From: Ohtaekwangia sp036503775
GTDB lineage: Bacteria > Bacteroidota > Bacteroidia > Cytophagales > Cyclobacteriaceae
Direction of reading: 5' to 3'
Assembly: GCA_036503775.1 (NCBI GenBank)
Contig: DASXWH010000077.1
Location: forward strand, 1-64,000
Length of the DNA stretch: 64,000 nt
This document shows positions 51,606 through 59,872 of the stretch, in pieces; position 1 is the first letter of the stretch; every line of letters starts with the position of its first letter. The position numbers and the translations under genes were made by a program. The notes beneath the pieces are model-generated. The model was given only the letters and a program-made list of their open reading frames with translations, did not search any database and had not been told where the DNA came from.

Positions 51606-52937
51606 ATGAATCGAATTCTCATACTTGGAGCTGGCCGATCTTCCGGAGCGCTTATTTCATACCTGCTGAAGGAAGCTGGAACACATGGCTGGCAGGTGCT
51701 TGTGGGTGATGTATCGCTGGAATCAGCCCAGGAAAGAATTGGTGGTGAAACAGCAGGCCGGGCTTTGCATTTTGATATCCAGCATGAAAAGAATGCTGAA
51801 GCTGTAATAGCGGAAACTGATGTAGTCATCTCCCTTCTTCCTGCTCACTTTCATCCACAGGTAGCGAAGTATTGTTACCGTCTGGGTAAACACCTGCTTA
51901 CCGCAAGCTATGTTTCTGATGAAATGAAAGCTTTCCACGAACAGGCACTTTCCAAAGGTCTTCTTTTCCTGAATGAATGCGGACTTGATCCGGGTATAGA
52001 CCACATGAGCGCTGTACAAGTAATGGACAAGATACGTTTGCGCGGAGGTGTCCTAACTTCATTTGAATCATTTACCGGTGGCCTTATTGCACCGGAGACA
52101 GATCCGGATAATCCATGGCGGTACAAGTTCACCTGGAATCCGCGTAACGTAGTCATGGCAGGACAGGGCACAGCACGTTATCTGCGTGATGGCCAATACA
52201 AGTATATTCCGTATCAGCAATTATTCAGAAGGACAACGCCTGTTCATGTTTTGGGTTATGGCGACTTTGAAGGATATGCCAATCGCGATTCATTGAAGTA
52301 CATCAATACCTACAATCTCCAGGGAATAAAAACAATTCTTCGCGGCACACTTCGCTATAAAGGATATTGTTCTGCCTGGAGTATTCTTGTTCAGCTGGGA
52401 TGTTGTGATGATTCTTATCCCCTGGAAGGTGTTGGCGCGATGACACATTGCGACTTTCTCGATTCATTTTTATTTACGGCTGAAGGAGTATCTGTTCAGG
52501 AAAAAATATCCGTGATGTTCGGATTGGATGTCAACGGCCCGGAACTGGAGCGCTTGCGTTGGTCAGGTTTATTTACGGCAGAAGAAGTGGGTCTTGAAAA
52601 AGGTACACCCGCGCAGGTGCTGGAACATATCCTGAATAAAAAATGGCAGCTTAGTCCGGATGATAAAGATTTTGTGGTGATGTGGCATCGCTTCGTGTTT
52701 GAACAGGATGGTGAAGTAAAAGAGATCCAGGCTTCCCTTGCCGTGACAGGAGAGGATTCACTCAATACGGCTATGGCAACCACGGTTGGTTTACCACTAG
52801 GTATTGCAGCCAAACTGTTAATGCAGGGTAAACTAAAATCAAGGGGCGTGGTGATCCCTATTGCACCGGAATTTTACAATCCCATTCTGGAGGAGTTGAA
52901 ACAATTTGGAATTTTCCTTACCGAAGCAGAGTCGTGA
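51606..52937 (+). CDS. Saccharopine reductase/dehydrogenase (LYS9-type)
   Basis: A 443-residue oxidoreductase with N-terminal NAD(P) site RILILGAGRSSGALISYLLK. The C-terminal domain resembles the SDH half of the plant and animal LKR/SDH protein: FTGGLIAPETDPDNPWRYKF, FTWNPRNVVMAGQGTARYL, YANRDSLKYINTYNLQGIKT and ILRGTLRYKGYCSAW. It probably links saccharopine to glutamate and aminoadipate semialdehyde in lysine breakdown. The Rossmann motif begins at residue 5, so no later start is possible. Its stop is 2 nt from the stop of the convergent rnhA gene. Confidence 0.9.
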   Translation: MNRILILGAGRSSGALISYLLKEAGTHGWQVLVGDVSLESAQERIGGETAGRALHFDIQHEKNAEAVIAETDVVISLLPAHFHPQVAKYCYRLGKHLLTASYVSDEMKAFHEQALSKGLLFLNECGLDPGIDHMSAVQVMDKIRLRGGVLTSFESFTGGLIAPETDPDNPWRYKFTWNPRNVVMAGQGTARYLRDGQYKYIPYQQLFRRTTPVHVLGYGDFEGYANRDSLKYINTYNLQGIKTILRGTLRYKGYCSAWSILVQLGCCDDSYPLEGVGAMTHCDFLDSFLFTAEGVSVQEKISVMFGLDVNGPELERLRWSGLFTAEEVGLEKGTPAQVLEHILNKKWQLSPDDKDFVVMWHRFVFEQDGEVKEIQASLAVTGEDSLNTAMATTVGLPLGIAAKLLMQGKLKSRGVVIPIAPEFYNPILEELKQFGIFLTEAES

Positions 52938-52939
52938 TC

Positions 52940-53398
52940 CTACGCTGTTCCAGACCGTTCGTAGACATCATCAATTAAAAGACGGCCACTGTTGGCAGCG
53001 GCTACCGCCAGGTAATCACATCGCTCATTTTCTGCGTGGCCTGCATGGCCTTTTACCCACACGAATTTTGGTTTGAACTTTTGATGCAACGGAATATAGC
53101 GTTGCCATAAATCGGGGTTTGCTTTATTGGCAAAGTTCTTTTTCTGCCAACCCCAGATCCATCCTTTCTCAATAGCATCGATCACGTATTTTGAATCCGA
53201 ATAAACCGTAACGGAGATTCCGTCTTTCTTAATAGCCTCAAGTCCTTTGATCACCGCTAATAATTCCATCCGGTTGTTGGTTGTTAACCTGAACCCTTCT
53301 GAAAGTTCTTTCACTGCGTCTTTATATTTCAGGATAACGCCATATCCGCCAGGGCCGGGATTTCCCTGAGAGGCTCCATCAGTATACATTCGGATCAT
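52940..53398 (-). CDS. rnhA: Ribonuclease HI
   Basis: A 152-residue RNase H type 1 that cuts RNA in RNA-DNA hybrids. Catalytic acidic residues: Asp in MIRMYTDGASQGNPGPGGYG, Glu in TNNRMELLAVIKGLEAI, Asp in VTVYSDSKYVIDAI, and the last Asp near NERCDYLAVAAA. WVKGHAGHAENERCD carries the flexible His loop. It overlaps the end of the marC-family gene by 4 nt (ATGA). Confidence 0.97.
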   Translation of the reverse strand: MIRMYTDGASQGNPGPGGYGVILKYKDAVKELSEGFRLTTNNRMELLAVIKGLEAIKKDGISVTVYSDSKYVIDAIEKGWIWGWQKKNFANKANPDLWQRYIPLHQKFKPKFVWVKGHAGHAENERCDYLAVAAANSGRLLIDDVYERSGTA

Positions 53399-53964
53399 AA
53401 CAATGCGTTCGACTTAAAGATCTTAACAGCTATAGCTAACAGGATTACACCAAACACTCTTCGTAATACAGCAAAGCCGGATTTACCGATAACTCGTTCA
53501 AGCCAAACCGAAGAGCGCAACACGATATAGACAAACACCAGGTTGAGCAGTATGCCTGTTAATATATTCACTTCAGCATAAACTGCACGAAGAGAAAGTA
53601 TAGTGGTGAGTGTACCGGCACCGGCAATAAGCGGAAACGCCAGCGGAACAACAGAGCTCGATCCTTTAGCTTCAGGATCGTCTTTTATTAACGTGATGCC
53701 GAGGATCATCTCCATGGCTACAATGAAAATGACAATCGCACCAGCCACGGCAAAAGACGCTACATCAAGTCCGAAAAGTTTTAAAATGGATTGCCCCAGA
53801 AAAAGAAACGCTACCATGAGCAACGCAGAAATGATCGTAGCTTTTTCAGCATGGATCCTTCCTTCGCGTTTGCGGATGATAATGATAAACGGGATAGATC
53901 CCAGAATATCAATCACTGAAAACAAAATGAGGGTAACGGAAAAGATTTCTTTGAAATTGAGCAT
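53395..53964 (-). CDS. MarC family integral membrane protein
   Basis: A 189-residue protein with six membrane helices. Family segments are LFSVIDILGSIPFIIIIRKR, FGLDVASFAVAGAIVIFIVA and PLAFPLIAGAGTLTTILSL. MarC/NAAT proteins are little understood and were once linked to multiple antibiotic resistance. It is translationally coupled to rnhA. A hairpin (53982-54007) separates it from the outer-membrane protein gene to its right. Confidence 0.92.
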   Translation of the reverse strand: MLNFKEIFSVTLILFSVIDILGSIPFIIIIRKREGRIHAEKATIISALLMVAFLFLGQSILKLFGLDVASFAVAGAIVIFIVAMEMILGITLIKDDPEAKGSSSVVPLAFPLIAGAGTLTTILSLRAVYAEVNILTGILLNLVFVYIVLRSSVWLERVIGKSGFAVLRRVFGVILLAIAVKIFKSNALL

Positions 53965-53981
53965 CGCACAAAACTAACGAA

Positions 53982-54007
53982 AAAAGCCAGATGTAAATCT
54001 GGCTTTT
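53982..54007 (-). terminator. Terminator after the outer membrane barrel gene
   Basis: AAAAGCCAGAT / ATCTGGCTTTT, an 11-bp perfect stem with a GTAA loop and T-run on the minus strand. It lies 27 nt past the stop at 54035. Confidence 0.85.
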
Positions 54008-54034
54008 GAAGAGGGTTATTTTTTACGACTGTTG

Positions 54035-54757
54035 TTATTTCAGCTGGAAGGGTACACCTACTGTGAATTGCAGTACCCGGTTAGCGGTGTCATGATCATC
54101 TGATAAGTTGGTAAAGCCTAAACCATAGCGAACTTCAATAGCTACTTTATTGTAAAGGGTTACACCGGCTCCAAGTTGTAATCCGAAATCCAAACGGTTG
54201 TCAAAATATACGTCATCAATTTCTTCAGCATCTTCGGGAGCGTCTCCGAATTTAATGTCGGCATCAATATCATTTTTGTATTTCTCGTAACCGTCATCCA
54301 AAGTAAGATCACCTTTCAGTTTACCACCCAGACCAAACCCGATGGAAGGTCCTGCGAGGAAAGAGAACCGTGCAGTAGGAGAACCAAATTCAATCTTGGC
54401 CAGAACGGGAAGTTCCAGGTAGTTGATTTTGTAGTGCTGATCCGCCACGTAATCATAATACGCTTCACCGATATTGGTTTCACCTGAAGTAGTGGCTTTG
54501 AAACCTTTTTGAATGAAAGACAATTCAGGTTGCAAAGAAAATAGTCCTTTGCCAACGGTACCAATCGGATGATTATAGCCTACACCAAACGTAAATCCGG
54601 TTCCGGAGGATAATTCATTTTTAGTTCCAAATTCATCATCCGGTGGTGTTGCATTGGTGGATGATACTACAAATCCAATTTTGGGGATAATGGTTTGTGC
54701 TTGTGTAACGGTAAGTGTTCCGATAACGAAGACGAAAGTCAAAAACTTTTTAGACAT
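54035..54757 (-). CDS. Outer membrane beta-barrel (porin-like) protein
   Basis: A 240-residue protein with signal peptide (MSKKFLTFVFVIGTLTVTQA) and the eight-strand pattern of small Bacteroidota barrels: FTFGVGYNHPIGTVGKGLF, SLQPELSFIQKGFKAT, YLELPVLAKIEFGSPTARFS, VAIEVRYGLGFTNLSDD and a final VLQFTVGVPFQLK. The ATG at 54755-54757 is used; an open frame of 37 residues upstream lacks signal features. Monocistronic, with terminators on both sides. Function unknown. Confidence 0.85.
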   Translation of the reverse strand: MSKKFLTFVFVIGTLTVTQAQTIIPKIGFVVSSTNATPPDDEFGTKNELSSGTGFTFGVGYNHPIGTVGKGLFSLQPELSFIQKGFKATTSGETNIGEAYYDYVADQHYKINYLELPVLAKIEFGSPTARFSFLAGPSIGFGLGGKLKGDLTLDDGYEKYKNDIDADIKFGDAPEDAEEIDDVYFDNRLDFGLQLGAGVTLYNKVAIEVRYGLGFTNLSDDHDTANRVLQFTVGVPFQLK

Positions 54758-54833
54758 GTTGTTTGATTTTTTTTCTGCATATGTACGAGCCACCTTTTTC
54801 AGAGTTACCGATTCCACATGATCATGTAGGAAA

Positions 54834-54859
54834 CAAAAATGCCGGGTTTCCCCGGCATT
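54834..54859 (-). terminator. Terminator of the SulP/anhydrase/porin operon
   Basis: AATGCCGGG / CCCGGCATT (9-bp perfect stem, 54838-54859, TTTC loop) followed on the minus strand by a T-run. It lies 71 nt past the porin stop. Confidence 0.8.
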
Positions 54860-54929
54860 CGCCTGCAAACATTAACCTATGAAGAAGCCGGAATGCCAGC
54901 AGATGCACTCCGGAATTTTTTGATTCCAG

Positions 54930-56312
54930 TTAAAACGCGATCTGATATTGAAGCACTACCTGATTATTGTTTCCGGATTTTACAAGATCTGTTCCCTGTT
55001 GTTTGTACACGGGCCGGTTTTGATAGTCAAGGGATATTTTACTGCTATGACCTTTGATCAGCCAGTTCACTCCTACATCGATCACATTCATTCTGTCTTT
55101 CAGCCGGTCATAGTCAGCACTCATAATAGAAGCATACGGCATAAGTGTTCCATTCCCTTCACCCAGCAGATCTTTCTTCAGCAGGTATCCGACCTGCGCA
55201 TAAACGACCTGACCGGTTCCAAACATCGGGAAGGCATTACCCTGACTGCCTGCAGGATTGCCAGCCTCAAGGCCATTGGCCGGATTCATAATTCCATTGT
55301 AGCGCAGATATCCCGGACCGAAATCATAATCGAAGAAACCGGCATAGGCTGATAGTGCGGTTCCTTTTTCAGCATCGACAGGCGCATCATAATACAATGC
55401 CACTGACCACAGGTTCATGGCGTGAAATGTTGTATCGGCCAGCGCATCGGCTTGTGACCATGTAGCTTTTTGCTGCGTTATGAAACCAGCCTCCAGATTA
55501 AAAACTTTCTTTTTTCCGAGATAGGTGCCCGTCATGTAGGGTGTTGTATGCGGTTCTTTGTCAAAGAAGTTGTAGGCAAAGAATCCCTGATACTGTTTGT
55601 GGTGCCCCACTGATGCAAAGGATGAATTGCCGGTCAGCGCAGGCGCAGGTTGACCGTTGGTCGTGATGGGAAACGGATCACTGAGCACTACACGATAATC
55701 CAGTTTACCCAGCTGTCCGCGTGCATAAACGCTAAGCTTACGCGAAAATTCATCGGTCTGGTCTACCGTGGCTTGAGCAAAGACAGGGACATCCATCGTC
55801 ATGATGGTACTCACACTCGGCTGACTGAAACGCGAGAGGCCATTAGCAATAGTGAGCCCGCCACCGAGGTAAAGTTTGTCGTTTGAGGTCCATACTTTGT
55901 ATTCGCCAAGGGCATCGTGAAAGAAAGCCTGGAGCTTTCGGTTGCCTGCATTCTGCGACAGGAAATTAAAATTGTTTTGCCCGAATTGAGTATAGAAAAA
56001 TACATGATCTGAGATCTGCCCGAAAAACTGTATGCGTGTTCTGCGCAAACCAATGTCAAAGGTTTCATTTGCCGGTTCACCCATAACCAGCGTTCCCGGA
56101 TTGCTTTCATTGTACCTGAGCCAGACCTGATTCAGGAAGGTCCACTTCAGGTAGTGGCTTCCATCTTCGTTCAGCTTAAGTTTCATCTCGTCAATGGTGT
56201 TAGCCTTAGACGGTTTGGGGGTTTGTGCCGTTACCTCCGGTTGAGTTTGTGCAATAGCGGCAATTCCCGGAAATACCATCACCAGGATGCCAAAAAATAT
56301 GTTCAATTTCAT
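54930..56312 (-). CDS. Outer membrane porin of the OprO/OprP-like type
   Basis: A 460-residue barrel with signal peptide (MKLNIFFGILVMVFPGIAAI). The pattern of strands is that of phosphate-selective-type porins: SHYLKWTFLNQVWLRYNES, IGLRRTRIQFFGQISDHVFF, YTQFGQNNFNFLS and a C-terminal NNQVVLQYQIAF ending in Phe. It follows the anhydrase-like gene by 65 nt and the SulP gene further upstream on the same strand, so it may supply an anion (bicarbonate, sulfate or another) across the outer membrane. Substrate inferred from context only. Confidence 0.82.
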   Translation of the reverse strand: MKLNIFFGILVMVFPGIAAIAQTQPEVTAQTPKPSKANTIDEMKLKLNEDGSHYLKWTFLNQVWLRYNESNPGTLVMGEPANETFDIGLRRTRIQFFGQISDHVFFYTQFGQNNFNFLSQNAGNRKLQAFFHDALGEYKVWTSNDKLYLGGGLTIANGLSRFSQPSVSTIMTMDVPVFAQATVDQTDEFSRKLSVYARGQLGKLDYRVVLSDPFPITTNGQPAPALTGNSSFASVGHHKQYQGFFAYNFFDKEPHTTPYMTGTYLGKKKVFNLEAGFITQQKATWSQADALADTTFHAMNLWSVALYYDAPVDAEKGTALSAYAGFFDYDFGPGYLRYNGIMNPANGLEAGNPAGSQGNAFPMFGTGQVVYAQVGYLLKKDLLGEGNGTLMPYASIMSADYDRLKDRMNVIDVGVNWLIKGHSSKISLDYQNRPVYKQQGTDLVKSGNNNQVVLQYQIAF

Positions 56313-56377
56313 GTGTGTAATTTTTAGCAACGAACTGAAATAACCAAATGATTTTTGTTCGTTGGTTCTTTCACATT

Positions 56378-56905
56378 TTAATTAAGTGAAATCAGATTGT
56401 TATAAGAAAAACCATTACAGTATAGCTGAAACACGTCATCATCGGGGGTGATTATAGCCCCTACGATTTTCAGGTTTCCGATCTCCACACGCTCCCGGAT
56501 AAAATCATATTCCATGAGCAGGTTGCATTGCTGGATGATATTCAGTTCAACCAGGATCTGTTCGCGCACCCGCGACCGGATAAGCCTGCTACCTTTCTGC
56601 GCTATGATGAGATTGAACTGGAGTGCGTTCAGTACTGATCGTGAAGTATTGTCTTGCAGAATATGATCCAGGATGCCGCAGTGATGATGGCCGCACACAA
56701 TGATCTGTGTGCAGCCTTTGTCTTCAATATAATGGCGGATAATGTCCTGCTGCAGGATGTCATACCGGTAAAGCATATTTCCCAGCGTGGTGTAAAAGTA
56801 TACCCCGGCAGTTTCCTCATGTTCCAGGTTACATTCCTGACAGGCAATAACCAATGTGCGCTGATTTCCAATCGTGGATTTTAGCGAAAGTAGTCCCGGA
56901 TTCAT
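56378..56905 (-). CDS. Beta-carbonic anhydrase-like protein with altered active site
   Basis: A 175-residue protein of the beta-carbonic anhydrase fold. Zinc ligands are present: Cys22 in TLVIACQEC, His73 and Cys76 in VCGHHHCGIL. The usual CxDSR after the first ligand reads C-Q-E-C-N, so the catalytic Asp is Glu24 and the Arg is Asn26. The RNAG-like loop is also altered (YTTLGNML). It may be slow, have a different activity, or be a structural partner of the SulP transporter whose gene overlaps it by 1 nt. Confidence 0.82.
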   Translation of the reverse strand: MNPGLLSLKSTIGNQRTLVIACQECNLEHEETAGVYFYTTLGNMLYRYDILQQDIIRHYIEDKGCTQIIVCGHHHCGILDHILQDNTSRSVLNALQFNLIIAQKGSRLIRSRVREQILVELNIIQQCNLLMEYDFIRERVEIGNLKIVGAIITPDDDVFQLYCNGFSYNNLISLN

Positions 56906-59106
56906 TATGCAGGTTGTTCAGTTGGAACGGCCACTACTTTTAAGAGGTCTTCAGCAAACTGAATCAGCTGACTGATCTCTGCCGTTTGCAGCAGATCAAA
57001 TTTTTTGTAGATGAGCAGCCGGTGCTTATGACACTCCACATGAATATCAGGATGGTTTTCAAAAAATCGTATCAACTGATCATTGAATACCTCACGGATA
57101 GCATTCTCCTGTTCTCCCCGCAGGTAATACTTCCGGGAAAAAAGCGGGTAGGAATGAAAGTCGATATCTCTGCCACTGGACAATTCAGAAACCTTAGACC
57201 ACAGGCTTTCCGGTTCCAATGCAAAATCAGGGAGGATCACATCAATATCCGATACATTAATCACCGTGATGTGTGTATCGGTCTGAGCCTGACGCGCACC
57301 CTGTGTTAATGTGATGTCTGCGACTTCAATCTTTCCGGATTCAGAGAATTTGACCAATGTATTTTCTTCATACTGAATTTTATTTCCCAGCTGAATCGGG
57401 AAGTCTTTATACTTCAAGGCATTTCTGACTTTCTGCGGATAGAAATTTAACTCTGAATGATCGGCAAATGAACGCAGTTCTATCTGTCGCGGTGTTAACC
57501 GTATTTCAATTTTGTTGGCAGACTCTTTTGCTATTTTCCGGGCCGATAACGGGTGGTTGGAATACGGACTGAATTTCTCAAGACCATTCCACAATACTTT
57601 TCCACCGGTGAGATGATAATCCTCTTCGAAATGATGGAGTTGTTCCATAAAGGAGTGATCCACCAGTTTGGCCTCCGAAAAATTGAAGAGCACTTCTTTG
57701 CCAGGGGTAAATTTTCCGAACAGTTTTTTATAACCTAGGAAATTAGAGAAGGTGGCACTGCCCCTTACCTTGATCACGTACCCTTCAGCGGTTTCAGCTA
57801 AATCGTAATCGGCTTTGAACAAAGATCGTAAAGGTGCACCGTTAATGATATGGAATATAAACTTGGTGAGAATACCAGCAGCCACACCCAACAGGAGGTC
57901 TTCTGCTACAGTAACCAGGATGGTCACTACGAAGATTACCAGTTGTTCGGGTCCGATTTTGTACGTTCCGATAAATTCCTTTGGTGATGCCAGTCGGTAA
58001 GCCACCGCGATCAGCATGGCTGCCAATGCTGCGGTAGGGATCAATTCAATTACGGGAATAAGAACAAGCATGCTTACCAGCAGGAATAATCCGTGAAAGA
58101 AATTCGCCCAGCGGGTACGCGCACCATTGTTAACATTCGCAGAGCTGCGGGCAACTTCTGAAATCATGGGAAGGCCTCCCAGCAAACCGGAGATTCCGTT
58201 ACCTACGGCAAGAGCACGAAGGTCAGTGTTGTAATCCGATTTGCGTTTATAGGGATCAAGTCCATCAATGGCCTTGACTGTCAGTAATGATTCCAGGCTG
58301 TTCACAAAAAGGAACATGAATACATACTTCCAGAATACACCTGTGCCGATGGCAGCAAAGCTTGCATTGAACTTCACATCTTTCCAGAAATCTCCGATCA
58401 CTACCAATGATGATGGAATCGATTTGAAATTCATCACTATACCCAGAGGAATCATCACCAGCAGAACGACCATAGGTCCGGGAACTTTCTTGAACACACC
58501 ACCCAGGGCCGGCAAACCGAAAATGATCAGCAAGCTGAGAATACCAATCAGCGCAACGTTGGGATTGGCATGTGTAATGAAGGTAGGTATATGTGTGTAC
58601 AGTTGAATGGGACTCAACCCTTTTGTCAGGGCAGCGTCTACCCCCAGCAGTACAGGAAACTGTTTCGCAAAGATCAGAATACCGATAGCTGCCAGCATAC
58701 CGTGTACGGCAGAATGTGGAAAGAAATCACTGAAGGATCCGAACTTTAACAGTCCGAATACAAACTGGATCACCGCCATTACTACAATGGCTCCACAAGC
58801 CAGTTGTACGCCTGTGAGCCCTTCCAGGTGAAGCGCATCCAGATCAGTCACAGCGGCAAAGCACACAGTGATCAATCCGGCTGCAGGACCCTTGATCGTT
58901 AATCTTCCACCCTGAAAGATACTTACTACTAATCCACCGATCATGGCTGTGAGCACGCCCATAGCAGCCGGATAACCACTGGCTTTGGCAATACCCAAAC
59001 TTAGTGGCATGGCCAGTAAGAATACCAGGAAACCTGAAAGTGTATCTGTCTTCCAATATTGTTTTAAACCTTCTAAGCCATCTTTTGGCAATTCGATTGT
59101 TTTCAT
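56905..59106 (-). CDS. SulP family inorganic anion transporter
   Basis: A 733-residue transporter. The membrane domain (about 20-430) has LSGFLVFLLAMPLSLGIAKA, the TIKGPAAGLI substrate-site segment and GNGISGLLGGLPMISEVARS. A STAS-type domain (about 445-530) follows with VLFNFSEAKLVDHSFMEQLH. Unusually, roughly 200 more residues come after it, of mixed alpha-beta sequence. SulP proteins carry sulfate, bicarbonate or other anions; the linked anhydrase-like gene suggests bicarbonate. A long inverted repeat lies in its leader (59121-59186). Confidence 0.93.
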   Translation of the reverse strand: MKTIELPKDGLEGLKQYWKTDTLSGFLVFLLAMPLSLGIAKASGYPAAMGVLTAMIGGLVVSIFQGGRLTIKGPAAGLITVCFAAVTDLDALHLEGLTGVQLACGAIVVMAVIQFVFGLLKFGSFSDFFPHSAVHGMLAAIGILIFAKQFPVLLGVDAALTKGLSPIQLYTHIPTFITHANPNVALIGILSLLIIFGLPALGGVFKKVPGPMVVLLVMIPLGIVMNFKSIPSSLVVIGDFWKDVKFNASFAAIGTGVFWKYVFMFLFVNSLESLLTVKAIDGLDPYKRKSDYNTDLRALAVGNGISGLLGGLPMISEVARSSANVNNGARTRWANFFHGLFLLVSMLVLIPVIELIPTAALAAMLIAVAYRLASPKEFIGTYKIGPEQLVIFVVTILVTVAEDLLLGVAAGILTKFIFHIINGAPLRSLFKADYDLAETAEGYVIKVRGSATFSNFLGYKKLFGKFTPGKEVLFNFSEAKLVDHSFMEQLHHFEEDYHLTGGKVLWNGLEKFSPYSNHPLSARKIAKESANKIEIRLTPRQIELRSFADHSELNFYPQKVRNALKYKDFPIQLGNKIQYEENTLVKFSESGKIEVADITLTQGARQAQTDTHITVINVSDIDVILPDFALEPESLWSKVSELSSGRDIDFHSYPLFSRKYYLRGEQENAIREVFNDQLIRFFENHPDIHVECHKHRLLIYKKFDLLQTAEISQLIQFAEDLLKVVAVPTEQPA

Positions 59107-59120
59107 ACTCAGTTTTTTGG

Positions 59121-59186
59121 TCTCACCCTGACCCTTCCCGAACGACCTGCGTATGTTGACAGGCTAAATGGGAAGGGTAGGTGAGA
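59121..59186 (-). promoter_or_regulatory. Structured leader of the SulP gene
   Basis: TCTCACC (59121-59127) plus CCCTTCCC (59132-59139) pair with GGGAAGGG (59170-59177) and GGTGAGA (59180-59186): 15 bp with a small internal loop. The 30-nt apical part holds a further CCTG / CAGG pair. It ends 14 nt before the start codon. No T-run follows on the minus strand, so it looks like a leader RNA element or an operator and not a terminator. Further upstream (59257-59291) there are two short palindromes, GATCTG / CAGATC and CGATC / GATCG. Confidence 0.5.
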
Positions 59187-59376
59187 TTTGATTTGTTTTA
59201 ATGTTTGAAAAACTTCAACTCATAAGTCTGGATGAACATCTGCGGATGATTCATGTGATCTGGTTTGCAGATCATACCGATCGTTAGATCGAAACGTTAA
59301 CAGACTAAGAATGAATTGTGCCTCGCCTGAATGGGCAAGACGAAACAGGCTTCAGAAGAAAGCCTCTGAGTATAAA

Positions 59377-59709
59377 TCAAATAAGAAAGACGCTGTTCAG
59401 CGTAAAGAGCGGAGGACGATGGTCGATCCTGTCCCGGAATACAAAGGGAGTAAGTTTATTGGTGTGCAATTCGGTGAGCACAGAAGAATGATCCGTAAAA
59501 TCAATCAGGGCAACGAACTCAACAACAGTATCACTGCTCTTGGTTTCCGTTTCATCCTTCTCCTTTAATAGCAGCGGAGCGATTATGGAACAGTGATGTG
59601 CATGAAGTTTAGGGCCGTTACTTTCTACAGTGGAAGACCCCGGTGTGATGACGGTTAAGAATACAGGAGAGAAGAACTGGATAACCAGTATCAGCAGAAC
59701 AAATCGCAT
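59377..59709 (-). CDS. Small secreted or membrane protein of unknown function
   Basis: A 110-residue protein with an N-terminal hydrophobic segment (MRFVLLILVIQFFSPVFLTV), a His/Cys spot (KLHAHHCSIIAPLLLKEKDE) and a C-terminal FRDRIDHRPPLFTLN. I recall similar short proteins in other Bacteroidota but cannot name a family. An ATG 24 nt upstream (59733) would add eight residues. It lies between the aminotransferase gene and SulP on the same strand, 270 nt before SulP. The His-rich spot could bind metal; this is a guess. Confidence 0.6.
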   Translation of the reverse strand: MRFVLLILVIQFFSPVFLTVITPGSSTVESNGPKLHAHHCSIIAPLLLKEKDETETKSSDTVVEFVALIDFTDHSSVLTELHTNKLTPFVFRDRIDHRPPLFTLNSVFLI

Positions 59710-59872
59710 GACTTTTACATGAATTCCTGGCATACTTAACGTAGAGGCTTAAACAAAGGTCAACAAGTTTTTTAAGACTTAGGCAACCGGTCGCCTATAA
59801 ATTTTACAGCAGCGGCACCAATGTATGTTTTTTAACGGTTGCTAACGTTTACGGAAAGTAAAACGGTATTCA

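Noticed and set aside
51473..51709. Plus-strand frame before the saccharopine reductase
   Set aside because: It runs through the promoter and into the reductase gene in another frame, with no motif.
54839..55057. Plus-strand frame of 72 codons near the porin 3' end
   Set aside because: It starts inside a terminator hairpin and continues opposite the porin gene; composition is not protein-like.
59311..59568. Plus-strand frame of 85 codons in the gap before the SulP gene
   Set aside because: The minus-strand frame 59377-59709 has a hydrophobic leader and protein-like composition, whereas this one is a charged shadow.
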